Part shown: positions 1-8,178 of the stretch, piece by piece
Position numbering within the stretch: the first letter of the stretch is position 1
How the letters are laid out: each line of letters starts with the position of its first letter
NCBI GenBank assembly: GCA_037133475.1
Contig: JBAXOB010000003.1
Coordinates: forward strand, 62,001 to 126,000
Direction: 5' to 3'
Source of the DNA: CAIVAT01 sp037133475
GTDB taxonomy: Bacteria > Bacteroidota > Bacteroidia > Bacteroidales > FEN-979
Length of the DNA stretch: 64,000 bases
The notes under the pieces: generated by a model
The model's database searches: none
Seen by the model: the letters and a program-made list of their open reading frames with translations, nothing else
What the model was told of the DNA's origin: nothing
Position numbers and translations under genes: made by a program

Positions 1-2757
1 GGGGTTCATGTTTCCGATAACGTTGTCAGATTTGGTTGTAATCTGGTAAGCTCCGTTTGATTTTACAACTTTTTGTCCGCTGTTATAGACGAAATCTGTT
101 CCGTAAAGAACACCGTAAGGCTGACCAACCTTTGCATTCAGCGTAACGCCACCCTGGAATGATCCAAGCTGGAGGTTGTCAACGCCTTCTTTTAAGGAAA
201 GGACTTTGTTCCGGTTCATGGCCCAGTTCAGCGTTACATCCCATTTGAAGTTCTTGTTTTTGCACGGAGTGCCATGCAGGGCAAGTTCAATACCCTGGTT
301 CTGGATCTCGCCGGCATTGATGATCTCTGTATTGTATCCGGTGCTGGAGGAGACGGGGAGTGGCAGGATCTGGTTGATGGTGTTGGTCTTATATAACGCC
401 AGGTCAAAACCAAGGCGTTTGCCAAGGAAGTACATTTCAAGACCACCTTCGATACTCTTTGTGTTTTCAGGTTTCAGGTCAGGATTTTTCAGGATTGTCG
501 GGACCGTTGAGGAGGCCGCATTAAATGGCATGTTAATTACATAGTTGTTTACAAGCTGGTCGAAACTGGGGCTGTTACCAACCTGGGCATAGTTCAAACG
601 GACTTTACCGAACGAGAGCCATTTGGCTTCAGGAATCACGTTGGAAAATACAAAACTACCGGCAACAGAGGGATAATAATAGGAACTGTTTGCTTTTGGC
701 AGGGTTGAAGCATGGTCGCGTCTGATCGTAGCATCAAGGTAGAGGAAGTTTTTATATCCGAGGGAGGCGCTGGCATAGATACCTTCTACCCCGACTCTTG
801 AAGCAAGTTCTTTTGGAAAAGGCAGTAGGCCGATACTGTTCTGGATTGAATAAACTTCAGGAATTGCCAAACCGCCGCTGGTTGAGGAGATCAGACGATC
901 ATAATTGGTTCTTCTGATATTCATCCCCAGAACGCCTTTCAGGTTGAATGATTTCGAAATATCCTTGTTGAAATTTGCCATTACATCATAGTTGTACTCG
1001 CTGTAACGGATATCTCTCCTGAGGTAACCTGATCCCTGTTCGCTTCTGCCACCGCTTCCGTCAGCCTGGGTGGTACCGATACCAAAGGTAGCTGCAACAC
1101 TTCCGATTGCTCTTCTTTCTTCCTGTAATTCCGAATAGGTGTCAACCGAAAAACGACCAAACAGGTTTAACCAGTCGGTAACCTTGTAGGTTGCCCCCAG
1201 GTTGCCGATAAAACGGTTTCTCTTGTCAGTTTCATAATTTTCATAACGGGTCCAGTAGTAGTTGTCCCAGTAGATAGGCTGTGCATCCGAAGGGTCAGCA
1301 TAGTTCCAGGTGGCATTGCGGTGGGTAAGGTTGTACATGTTTTTCAGATCTTTCATGTCAACGTTGGTTTCCATCCACTGGCGCATGGATCCGAGGATAT
1401 TGTCATTGTACCCTGTTGAGTTACGGCCGGTAGCGCTGTTGAGGGAGTAGTTTCCAAAACCGGTAACGGTTAATTTGTTGTTCACATTCCAGGTTCCGTT
1501 CAATGAGATGTTGTTCTTGATCATTTCGCTGTTCGGCATCAGCCCGTTCTGTTTGTAATTCGTATAGGCCAACCGGTAACTGCCGAGGTTGGAGGCATTA
1601 TCAAGAGCCACTGAATTTGTAAAAGTTACGGGGTTTTCAAAGAAGGTGACGGGGCCGTTGGCTGCGGGCAGCCACGGGGTCGCTTTCAGATAATTGGGTG
1701 ACTTGGGGTCAACGGCAGTCCACTGGTAAACAGGCGATCCATCGAATTTTGCGCCATAGGAGGCATCTTCGGAGGTGGTAACCCACTGGGTCAGTTTACT
1801 GGAGGCATCCTTCGGCTTAACGGTGATGGTACCGTCGGTATTGATATAACGCATGTACCAGTTGTTGCCCGGTCCGTCATAATAGTGGCCGTAACCACCG
1901 CCATACTGGTTCTGGTATTCGGGGAAGGTTGATTTATCAACAAAACCAACGGTTATGCCGGAATTGATGGTAACGCCTACCCCCTTTTTTCCACCAGCGG
2001 TGCTGCCGGCACCTTTTTTGGTCGTAATCATGATGACACCGTTGGCGGCGCGCGAACCATATAATGCTGTTGCAGCTGATCCTTTCAATACGTTAATGGA
2101 TTCAATGTCGTCAGGATTCACGTCAGAGGCATCATTGCCGTAGTCATAACCCACGCCCGCCTGTTGCTGGCTATACGAGTTGGTCACACTGTTGTTGACA
2201 GGAACCCCGTCAATAACAAACAACGCCTGGTTGTCACCGGTCAATGATTTGGTACCTCTTAACAGTACGTTGGTTGAACCACCCATGTTGGTGGTCGTTT
2301 TTACCTGAACCCCTGCAACCCGGCCTGATAGGGAGTTTACAAAGTTGTCGGTCTGAACTTTGTTGAGATCACTGCCGTTCACCTCCTGGGTGGCATATCC
2401 GAGTGATTTTTTCTCTCTCGGGATACCCAGGGCCGTGACGACCACACCTTCCAGTTCTCTTACACTGGGAGCTAAGACAACATTCACAATATTTTCGGCG
2501 CCAAGCTTGATCTCCTGGGTCACCATACCAACATAAGAAACAAGGATAAATTCTTTATCCTTTGGAATAGCCAGGGAGAACTTGCCGTCAATGTCGGTAA
2601 TTGTCCCGGTAGCGGTACCTTTAACCATGACAGTTGCACCCGGAATGCCGGAACCATCATCAGAACTTGTCACCTTGCCCGTAATCGTACGTTGGGCATT
2701 GGCTACTTGCAACCCTATGAACAACATAAGGGCAAGGAAAATAGTAAATTTTCTCAT
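1..2757 (-). CDS. SusC/RagA-family TonB-linked outer membrane receptor, partial (C-terminus beyond window)
   Basis: The frame is open from an ATG at 2757 down to position 1 (919 codons, no stop), so the C-terminus lies outside the window. Visible in order: a signal peptide (residues 1-22, ending VANAQ), a carboxypeptidase-regulatory-like beta-sandwich (about 24-96, with GKVT and GATV), a plug domain (about 115-250), and the SusC signature ALYGSRAANGVIMITTKKG at about 231-249. Aromatic-rich barrel sequence follows. Members are usually about 1000 residues, so most of the protein is here. The family imports glycans or peptides across the outer membrane with a SusD lipoprotein and TonB energy. 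A SusD partner would lie downstream, beyond base 1, and cannot be seen. Substrate is unknown. No clean TAnnTTTG box was found upstream; the near match TATTTTG lies in the leader. Confidence 0.95.
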   Translation of the reverse strand, partial: MRKFTIFLALMLFIGLQVANAQRTITGKVTSSDDGSGIPGATVMVKGTATGTITDIDGKFSLAIPKDKEFILVSYVGMVTQEIKLGAENIVNVVLAPSVRELEGVVVTALGIPREKKSLGYATQEVNGSDLNKVQTDNFVNSLSGRVAGVQVKTTTNMGGSTNVLLRGTKSLTGDNQALFVIDGVPVNNSVTNSYSQQQAGVGYDYGNDASDVNPDDIESINVLKGSAATALYGSRAANGVIMITTKKGAGSTAGGKKGVGVTINSGITVGFVDKSTFPEYQNQYGGGYGHYYDGPGNNWYMRYINTDGTITVKPKDASSKLTQWVTTSEDASYGAKFDGSPVYQWTAVDPKSPNYLKATPWLPAANGPVTFFENPVTFTNSVALDNASNLGSYRLAYTNYKQNGLMPNSEMIKNNISLNGTWNVNNKLTVTGFGNYSLNSATGRNSTGYNDNILGSMRQWMETNVDMKDLKNMYNLTHRNATWNYADPSDAQPIYWDNYYWTRYENYETDKRNRFIGNLGATYKVTDWLNLFGRFSVDTYSELQEERRAIGSVAATFGIGTTQADGSGGRSEQGSGYLRRDIRYSEYNYDVMANFNKDISKSFNLKGVLGMNIRRTNYDRLISSTSGGLAIPEVYSIQNSIGLLPFPKELASRVGVEGIYASASLGYKNFLYLDATIRRDHASTLPKANSSYYYPSVAGSFVFSNVIPEAKWLSFGKVRLNYAQVGNSPSFDQLVNNYVINMPFNAASSTVPTILKNPDLKPENTKSIEGGLEMYFLGKRLGFDLALYKTNTINQILPLPVSSSTGYNTEIINAGEIQNQGIELALHGTPCKNKNFKWDVTLNWAMNRNKVLSLKEGVDNLQLGSFQGGVTLNAKVGQPYGVLYGTDFVYNSGQKVVKSNGAYQITTKSDNVIGNMNP

Positions 2758-2981
2758 ACAGTTTGATTTTTGTTAGTAAATGTGTTAATTATCAGTGATC
2801 TATTAAAATTCAGGCAAAATACAGTTGCGGAAAAAAACCATCACACACTGGTAACAATTGATTACAGTTTATGCTCAATACTTTTCATATGCAATTTTAA
2901 TAATACTTTTAATAGAATTAACAATATTTTAACAAAAAATTAATAATATTTTAACTTTGTTTATAAGTTAACCGGAATCAA
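2758..2981. other. AT-rich upstream region of the SusC gene, no gene seen
   Basis: This is the proximal part of the 357-base gap between the SusC start and the preceding minus-strand gene. It is very AT-rich, with several ATATTTTAA-like runs at 2895-2960, as expected of a leader and promoter region. I see no ORF worth calling. The rest of the gap (2982-3114) is described separately. Confidence 0.6.
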
Positions 2982-3114
2982 GGAGGTTAGGGAGATGGCA
3001 TAACACGCCAGGAAAGTCAAAAAGTGCTGGTATTCAATAGAATCAATGGAGTCGGATAAAAAACCAACCTAACCGTGAGGGGGTTAAGTTATACACCGGA
3101 AAGCTACATGAACC
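2982..3114 (+). other. candidate degraded group II intron 5' fragment (domain I-like RNA)
   Basis: The plus strand here looks like structured RNA rather than spacer. GGTTAGG (2985-2991) can pair with CCTAACC (3068-3074). CCAACCTAACCG (3064-3075) and GGAAAGC (3098-3104), in that order, resemble conserved blocks I remember from domain I of group II introns such as Ll.LtrB. The expected 5' end GTGYG is absent (GGAGG at 2982). No maturase ORF and no domain V hairpin were seen nearby. If correct, it is a truncated remnant lying antisense to its neighbours. It could instead be an unrelated structured leader of the SusC gene. Confidence 0.35.
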
Positions 3115-3540
3115 TTAATGGAGACGGGTGAAAAACAGACCTATCAGGACGGGCAGGATGATATAGGCCAGATTGGAGCCCGGCGATACCTGCGGTTGGA
3201 ACAAATGGAGGGTAAAAAGGAGCAGACAGGAGAGCGTAAAAAGATAGTACCCGGTCTTCCTTAATTTCCATACCAGGGTTGCTCCTGCAAAAGCAACCAG
3301 GTGAAGCAGGGAGGACATGAAAAAAAAGATATACAGGTGGCTGCCTGCAAAACCGCTGCCGGGGTTATACAATGCCCTGACCCGCAGGATATCGCCGGAA
3401 TAGAACAGGCACAGAAGAAAAAGGATTGCCAGCAATGCAAAGTAAATCATTGAAAACAGAACAAGGAGCGACAGGATCACCGGGCGGCCTTTTTCCCTTA
3501 AGGGTTCAGGGACAGAATCGTTTCCTGGCTGGTGGCTCAT
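3115..3540 (-). CDS. hypothetical integral membrane protein (141 aa)
   Basis: I do not recognise this family. The short polar N-terminus (about 20 residues) is followed by roughly four hydrophobic segments: about 22-47, 68-90, 93-110 and 120-136. It is the last gene of a tight three-gene minus-strand unit, with one base separating its ATG from the stop of 3542-3985. Both upstream genes also encode small membrane proteins, so the three may form one membrane complex or simply be co-transcribed. No catalytic motif is visible. Confidence 0.7.
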   Translation of the reverse strand: MSHQPGNDSVPEPLREKGRPVILSLLVLFSMIYFALLAILFLLCLFYSGDILRVRALYNPGSGFAGSHLYIFFFMSSLLHLVAFAGATLVWKLRKTGYYLFTLSCLLLFTLHLFQPQVSPGSNLAYIILPVLIGLFFTRLH

Positions 3541-3541
3541 C

Positions 3542-3985
3542 TTACGACATGAATTTCAGGTTCATGCTGTACAGAAATACAAAAAGTCCCGAGAAAAGGA
3601 TATCGAAGGTTCCCGGGCTGGGCAGGTGCATGAAGTACATGGGGGATAATATCAGCAGGATCTGGAAAATGGTATAGATGTGAAATCCCGCTTTTTTCAT
3701 GCGCATCATGAAAACGGCCCCGGTAACGGAACCGGCGTACAGGATCGCGGAAATCAGGAAAAAGAGAGGCTTCACCTCGCGAAGCTGTTCCATCCCCGGC
3801 ATCTTGAACTTGTCGGCAAACTCCTGTGAAATCTGAACGAACATATCATAAAAACCGGCAATGACCAGGCTCGAAAACAATTGCATTCCGCTTCCTATAA
3901 AGGTAAGGATACAAAGGACTGTAAGCATACTTGGCCGTTTTGGCGGCGTTTCGGGGAGCGGCTGTTGGGTCAGGTCTTCCATCAT
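3542..3985 (-). CDS. hypothetical integral membrane protein (147 aa)
   Basis: The family was not recognised. A proline-rich cytosolic-looking N-terminus (TQQPLPETPPKRPS) precedes about four membrane segments at roughly 20-45, 70-90, 98-115 and 122-142. A Met-rich stretch (KFKMPGMEQL) lies in the first loop. The start ATG shares one base with the stop codon of the upstream gene (TGATG), the classic sign of translational coupling. Function is unknown. The layout resembles small multi-pass proteins often annotated only as DUF4064- or YIP1-like, but I cannot assign either. Confidence 0.7.
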   Translation of the reverse strand: MMEDLTQQPLPETPPKRPSMLTVLCILTFIGSGMQLFSSLVIAGFYDMFVQISQEFADKFKMPGMEQLREVKPLFFLISAILYAGSVTGAVFMMRMKKAGFHIYTIFQILLILSPMYFMHLPSPGTFDILFSGLFVFLYSMNLKFMS

Positions 3986-4380
3986 CAGGCGTCAAATTTT
4001 GATTTATCACCACTATACACGGCATTACCGAAGCCAAGGATGGGAATAAAGATCCATGACAGGAAAAACAGGCCGACGGTAAAGCCGGTTCCCTTTCCGA
4101 AACTTTTCGACAAACCGTCCAGGGTTATAATCAGAATAATAAGATTTACGACAGGGATCAGCATCAGCAGCAGGTACCACCAGGGTTTTCCGGCAATTTT
4201 AATGCCAATCAGCAGGTTATAGACAGGGATGATGGCTGCCCATCCAGGTTCTCCCGCCTTTTCAAACATGAACCAGGCTCCCACCACCTCAATTACCGTG
4301 GTCATCATGGCAAAAAGGAGGATCGGGATAATCAGCGCCACAAGAAATGGCCAAAACGGAATCATGTCAGTAAATTCCAT
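3985..4380 (-). CDS. small membrane protein, DUF5684-like (131 aa)
   Basis: First gene of the three-gene membrane unit. Three to four membrane spans are visible (about 8-30, 65-85, 100-125). Between spans 1 and 2 sits EKAGEPGWAAIIPVYN followed by IAGKPWWY. This pattern, a soluble-looking Gly/Trp loop leading into a 'P-x-Y-N' turn, is typical of the DUF5684 group of small bacterial membrane proteins, sometimes annotated as signal-peptidase-I-like. No Ser/Lys catalytic dyad can be seen, so I do not call it a peptidase. A strong terminator separates it from the upstream lyase gene, implying its own promoter, although no clear -7 box was found. Confidence 0.7.
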   Translation of the reverse strand: MEFTDMIPFWPFLVALIIPILLFAMMTTVIEVVGAWFMFEKAGEPGWAAIIPVYNLLIGIKIAGKPWWYLLLMLIPVVNLIILIITLDGLSKSFGKGTGFTVGLFFLSWIFIPILGFGNAVYSGDKSKFDA

Positions 4381-4401
4381 CGTGTTGTTTTTTTTAAAGG
4401 T

Positions 4402-4439
4402 TAAAAAGTGACACGTGAGGTTTCAATCTCACGTGTCAC
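4402..4439 (-). terminator. rho-independent terminator of the histidine lyase gene
   Basis: Perfect 12-bp inverted repeat GTGACACGTGAG / CTCACGTGTCAC (4408-4419 and 4428-4439) with an 8-base loop. Read on the minus strand it is followed by a run of five T. It starts 14 bases after the stop of 4453-5976. Confidence 0.85.
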
Positions 4440-4452
4440 AGTGCGGTTATTG

Positions 4453-5976
4453 TTATTCCAAAGACCCAACAAGTCCTTCCACTTCATGAAGAATCTCGCA
4501 TGATTTCACGAGTTCCTTCATGGCATTGTGATCGGGGTAGAGCGGGCGGTCAACTTCGAGGAAGTCGACATATTTCCTGATAATCTCCTTTGCTTTGGTG
4601 ACCCCTGCGCCAAATTTGTACTCCCTGAAATCGAGCGCCTGTGCGGCCGCCATCAGTTCAATGCCGAGGATACCGTAAGCATTGTCGAGGATCTGGAAGT
4701 TCTTCAGAGCGGTATTCATACCCATGGAGACAAAGTCCTCCTGGTCGGCTGCCGCGGGAATCGACTGGATCGAAGCCGGTGCGGAAAGGATGCGCTGTTC
4801 CACGATCTGCATGTCGGCCGTATACTGGCTCAGCATAAGTCCGCTGAACATGCCGGCGCCCTTGGTGAGAAACGCGGGAAGTCCGACGCTCAGGGCAGGG
4901 TTGTTCAGCCGGTTCATGCGGCGCTCGCTCATCACGCTGACCATGGTCACGACATAACCTGCCATATCCATGGGTACCGATACCGGTGAACCCTGGAAAT
5001 TGGCCCCTGAAAGCTGAAGATTTTCATCAGGGAAAAAGATCGGGTTGTCGCCCACCCCGTTCAATTCGATCTCCACCTGTGAACGTGCATAGGCGAGTGC
5101 ATCATGGGCAGCGCCGATAACCTGCGGGGTTGAACGCATGGAATAGGCATCCTGAACCTTGCATTTTACCTTGCCCTCCACCAGATCGCCCCCGGTGACA
5201 CATTTCAGGATAGCGGCAGCGCTTCGGACAGCGCCTTTAAATCCCCTGATTTCATGCAGTTTCGGACTGTAGGGACGCATATTGGCCTTCATGGCCTCGA
5301 GCGACATGGAGGCAGCGATCTCGGCCTGTTTTAGCCAGTTGTTGGCATCAAACAGGTACAGCGCGCTCATGGCTGTCAGTACATTGGAGCCATTGATGGT
5401 GGCCAGTCCGTCGCGGGCCTGCAGCCCGGGAACAGGAATCCCGGCAGCATCCAGCGCCTCCTTGCCCGACATCAGTTTTCCTTCATAGTAGGCTTGTCCT
5501 TCGCCCATCATCAGCAGGGCGATCTGCGACATGGGAGCCAGGTCGCCGCAGGCGCCAACGGAACCCTTCTGGCAAACCATGGGGGTAACGCCCTTGTTCA
5601 GCATATCGACAAGGGTTTGGGTGATTTCCAGCCGAGAACCGGAATTGCCATGGGCATGGACATTGATGCGCCCGAGCATGGCGCCGCGTACCCAGTCGAG
5701 GGGCATGGGGTCGCCGATACCGGCTGCATGATTGTAAATCAGGTATTTCTGGAATTCCTTGACCTGGTCATCGTTGAGTACCATTTCAGAGAATTCACCG
5801 ATGCCGGTATTAACCCCGTACATGATCTCATGCGCCAGGATTTTGCGCTCCAGCATGGCACGGCATTTATGAATGCGTTCAATTGCCTGCGGATCCAGCT
5901 CAACTTTTTCGTTCTGACGGGCAACCCGGACCACATCCTCGATGGTAAGTCCCGCCCCTTTTATAATAAGTGTCAT
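4453..5976 (-). CDS. hutH: histidine ammonia-lyase family enzyme (MIO lyase) with an Ala-Cys-Gly triad
   Basis: At 507 residues this matches the histidine ammonia-lyase length; the family deaminates L-histidine to urocanate. Family landmarks: catalytic Tyr in YGVNTGIGEF (Y53), NHAAGIG (H83), the MIO loop KGSVGACGDLAP, the INGSN segment, DNPIF, SGANFQG, and QEDFVSMG with the HAL-type Glu. The prosthetic MIO is normally made from Ala-Ser-Gly; here residues 142-144 read Ala-Cys-Gly (codons at 5553-5545, TGC confirmed on the DNA). The H83 and QED context favours histidine over Phe or Tyr as substrate, but this is inference. No hutU, hutI or hutG is adjacent. The neighbour upstream is hisS, separated by a repeat array, and a strong terminator follows the gene. 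Confidence 0.88.
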   Translation of the reverse strand: MTLIIKGAGLTIEDVVRVARQNEKVELDPQAIERIHKCRAMLERKILAHEIMYGVNTGIGEFSEMVLNDDQVKEFQKYLIYNHAAGIGDPMPLDWVRGAMLGRINVHAHGNSGSRLEITQTLVDMLNKGVTPMVCQKGSVGACGDLAPMSQIALLMMGEGQAYYEGKLMSGKEALDAAGIPVPGLQARDGLATINGSNVLTAMSALYLFDANNWLKQAEIAASMSLEAMKANMRPYSPKLHEIRGFKGAVRSAAAILKCVTGGDLVEGKVKCKVQDAYSMRSTPQVIGAAHDALAYARSQVEIELNGVGDNPIFFPDENLQLSGANFQGSPVSVPMDMAGYVVTMVSVMSERRMNRLNNPALSVGLPAFLTKGAGMFSGLMLSQYTADMQIVEQRILSAPASIQSIPAAADQEDFVSMGMNTALKNFQILDNAYGILGIELMAAAQALDFREYKFGAGVTKAKEIIRKYVDFLEVDRPLYPDHNAMKELVKSCEILHEVEGLVGSLE

Positions 5977-6010
5977 AGTCTTAAATTAAAATTAAAAAAA
6001 ATGTATTGAT

Positions 6011-6081
6011 CATTCCTGCATTCCTGCATTCCTGCATTCCTGCATTCCTGCATTCCCGCATTGCCTGCATTGCCTCATTCC
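6011..6081. repeat. short tandem repeat array, CATTCCTG family (array A)
   Basis: Five exact CATTCCTG units (6011-6050), then CATTCCCG, CATTGCCTG and a decayed unit. It lies in the gap between hisS (upstream) and the lyase gene, both on the minus strand. The same unit recurs at four other places in the window. Confidence 0.95.
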
Positions 6082-6145
6082 GCGCCGATAATCTTGCTTC
6101 GCGCGCACAGAATGGCAAGCGACCAGGTTCTTTTTACATTTTTAC

Positions 6146-7525
6146 TTACCATGACAATAGTTGTTTTACCTCTTCCAGGGAACAGGATTTCTGTTCTCCC
6201 GACCTCATATCCTTCAATGCCAGCATGCCGCTTTCCATTTCATCTTTGCCGATAAGGACAACATAGGGAATGTTTTTGCGGTTGGCGTATTCCATTTGTT
6301 TTTTAAGTTTCGCAGCTTCCGGGTACAGTTCAGAAGGAATTTCCGACTTGCGCAGGGTTGCCAGCAACTTCAGGCAGTGCTTTTCCTCCTCAGGCCCAAA
6401 ATTAACAAATAATACCCTGGAGGAGGCCTGTAATGTTTCAGGAAACAGGTTCAGTTCCTTCATCACGTCGTAGATCCTGTCGGCGCCGAAGGAGATGCCC
6501 ACGCCTGACATCCCGGGCAAGCCGAAAATGCCGGTGAGGTCGTCGTACCTGCCGCCTCCGCAAATACTGCCCATGGCCGCGTCAAGTGCCTTGACCTCCA
6601 GGATGGTACCCGTATAATAACTGAGCCCCCGTGCAAGTTTGGTGTCGAAGTCAAATTTGTTCTCCAGGCCAACCTCCTTGAGATGTTTAAGCACCGTACG
6701 CATCTCGTCGAGCCCTTTGAGCCCAATTTCGCTGCCGGCGAAAAACTGCGTCAGCACCTCGAACTTTTCCTTGATTTTAACGTCAAGGTTGAGAATAGGC
6801 TGAAGTTTTTCGACCGATTCGTAGGAGATACCCCGTTCAACCAGTTCATCGTTAACCTGTTCAATCCCGGTTTTATCCAGTTTGTCCATGGCAACCGTGA
6901 TGTCGGTCAGTTTTTCGGGGGCGCCGATGGTTTCGGCAATGCCGGCAAGCACCTTGCGGTTGTTGAGCCGGATGAGCACACTGATACCAAGTTTTGAGAA
7001 GACCGTATCGATGATCTGGCAAAGCTCCACCTCATTTAACAGGGAGTTGCTTCCGATCACATCCACATCGCATTGGAAAAATTCGCGGTAGCGGCCCTTT
7101 TGCGGCCGGTCGGCCCGCCATACCGGCTGGATCTGGTAGCGTTTGAACGGGAAGATCAGTTCATTCTGGTGCTGAACCACAAAGCGGGCGAACGGAACCG
7201 TAAGGTCATACCGGAGTCCCTTCTCGGCAATGTGTTTGGTGAGGTGGATGATTCTTGAAGCGGCATCGCGCATCCCCGATTCCGCTTCAGGCAGTCCGTC
7301 GAGGTAGTTGCCGGAGTTGAGAATTTTAAAGAGAAGTTTGTCCCCCTCTTCGCCATATTTCCCCATCAGGGTGGAAAGATTTTCCATGGCAGGGGTTTCG
7401 ATGGGCTGGTATCCGAAAACCTGGAAAGTATTGCGGATAAGGTCAAAGATGAAATTTCTCCTCACCATTTCGACAGGGGAGAAGTCGCGTGTTCCTTTAG
7501 GAATAGTTGGTTTTTGTGAAGACAT
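6146..7525 (-). CDS. hisS: histidine-tRNA ligase (histidyl-tRNA synthetase)
   Basis: Class II synthetase that charges tRNA-His. At 459 residues it is of usual size. Seen: the N-terminal PKGTRDFSP, motif 2 region (KRYQIQPVWRADRPQKGRYREFFQCDVDVIG, about 131-160), the histidine A-box ARGLSYYTGTILEV and CGGGRYDDL with FGADRIYD near motif 3. A C-terminal anticodon-binding Rossmann-like domain fills about 365-459. The start ATG at 7525 is followed directly by SSQKPTIPKGTRDF as in homologues. A -7 box (TATATTTG on the minus strand) lies 14 bases upstream. The next gene downstream is the histidine lyase homologue, though a repeat array separates them. Confidence 0.97.
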   Translation of the reverse strand: MSSQKPTIPKGTRDFSPVEMVRRNFIFDLIRNTFQVFGYQPIETPAMENLSTLMGKYGEEGDKLLFKILNSGNYLDGLPEAESGMRDAASRIIHLTKHIAEKGLRYDLTVPFARFVVQHQNELIFPFKRYQIQPVWRADRPQKGRYREFFQCDVDVIGSNSLLNEVELCQIIDTVFSKLGISVLIRLNNRKVLAGIAETIGAPEKLTDITVAMDKLDKTGIEQVNDELVERGISYESVEKLQPILNLDVKIKEKFEVLTQFFAGSEIGLKGLDEMRTVLKHLKEVGLENKFDFDTKLARGLSYYTGTILEVKALDAAMGSICGGGRYDDLTGIFGLPGMSGVGISFGADRIYDVMKELNLFPETLQASSRVLFVNFGPEEEKHCLKLLATLRKSEIPSELYPEAAKLKKQMEYANRKNIPYVVLIGKDEMESGMLALKDMRSGEQKSCSLEEVKQLLSW

Positions 7526-7538
7526 TCACATTTTTTTA

Positions 7539-7546
7539 CAAATATA
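7539..7546 (-). promoter_or_regulatory. -7 promoter box for hisS
   Basis: TATATTTG on the minus strand matches the Bacteroidota consensus TAnnTTTG and lies 14 bases before the hisS ATG. A TTTG (7566-7563) sits 16 bases further upstream, slightly closer than the usual -33 spacing. Confidence 0.65.
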
Positions 7547-7623
7547 AAAAGTTTCCGTCTGACAAACAACGAATAAAAGGCACCGGCTAAATCCAACAGC
7601 GCCGATTCTCAATATCGCCCTTC

Positions 7624-7686
7624 AATATTCGATATTCGCTGTTCGATATTCGATATTCGTTGTTCGATATTCGTTATTCAATATCC
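7624..7686. repeat. 7-bp tandem repeat array, GATATTC family, entering a coding end
   Basis: Nine 7-bp units in strict register (AATATTC, GATATTC, GCTGTTC, GATATTC, GATATTC, GTTGTTC, GATATTC, GTTATTC, AATATCC). The array starts in the spacer between the cupin gene and hisS and runs over the stop codon and last codons of the cupin gene (stop at 7674). Confidence 0.9.
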
Positions 7687-8147
7687 AGCTGTGCCATCAG
7701 TTTCCTGGTATACGCCATGCATCCGTCCTCCCCCTCTTTCGGGGCCCATGAGGCAAAGTTTTTATCATCGATCGGACTGTACGGGCCATCCTTGATCTCA
7801 TATGCTACCGTATCCTCTTCAAGTGCAATGACGGTATGATAGGTGCATTGGGCGACCTCGGCACCAAAGATACCCATCAGCGGGTCGAGGATCGTGTGGC
7901 CCGTGACAGCTCCCTGTTCATCGAATTCGATCACGGCGATCCTTCCGCGGAGGGCGAAAAATGCCTCCCGTTTGTCGGGATTTTCGTGTTTGTGCGGTTG
8001 AACGTACGACAGGGGTTCAATGGCATTCAGCAGCCGTTGAAGCGTATCGGCGGGCTCTTTATGGAAATTGTGGTTTTTTCGTCTCCTCGGGGATGACTTT
8101 GCCTGTGCGGAAACCTGGTCTAGCAGCCGGGTATCAATGATGATCAT
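7674..8147 (-). CDS. WbuC-family cupin-fold metalloprotein (157 aa)
   Basis: The central segment HKHENPDKREAFFALRG followed by VIEFDEQG is characteristic of WbuC-type cupins. The His pair (HKH), the Glu in REAFF and a later His (CTYHTV) are plausible metal ligands. Family members often accompany O-antigen or glycan gene clusters, and their exact reaction is not established. Here two glycosyltransferases lie about 2 kb upstream. The gene starts 31 bases after the EttA stop and could be co-transcribed with it. The last residues (DIE) and the stop codon lie inside a 7-bp repeat array, so the C-terminus may have been altered by repeat growth. Confidence 0.8.
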   Translation of the reverse strand: MIIIDTRLLDQVSAQAKSSPRRRKNHNFHKEPADTLQRLLNAIEPLSYVQPHKHENPDKREAFFALRGRIAVIEFDEQGAVTGHTILDPLMGIFGAEVAQCTYHTVIALEEDTVAYEIKDGPYSPIDDKNFASWAPKEGEDGCMAYTRKLMAQLDIE

Positions 8148-8178
8148 AGGTAAATATTGGTATTCTCCATTTCCGGGA

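Noticed and set aside
1..2757. A polysaccharide utilisation locus
   Set aside because: Only the SusC-type receptor is visible; no SusD, glycoside hydrolase or sensor gene lies in the window beside it.
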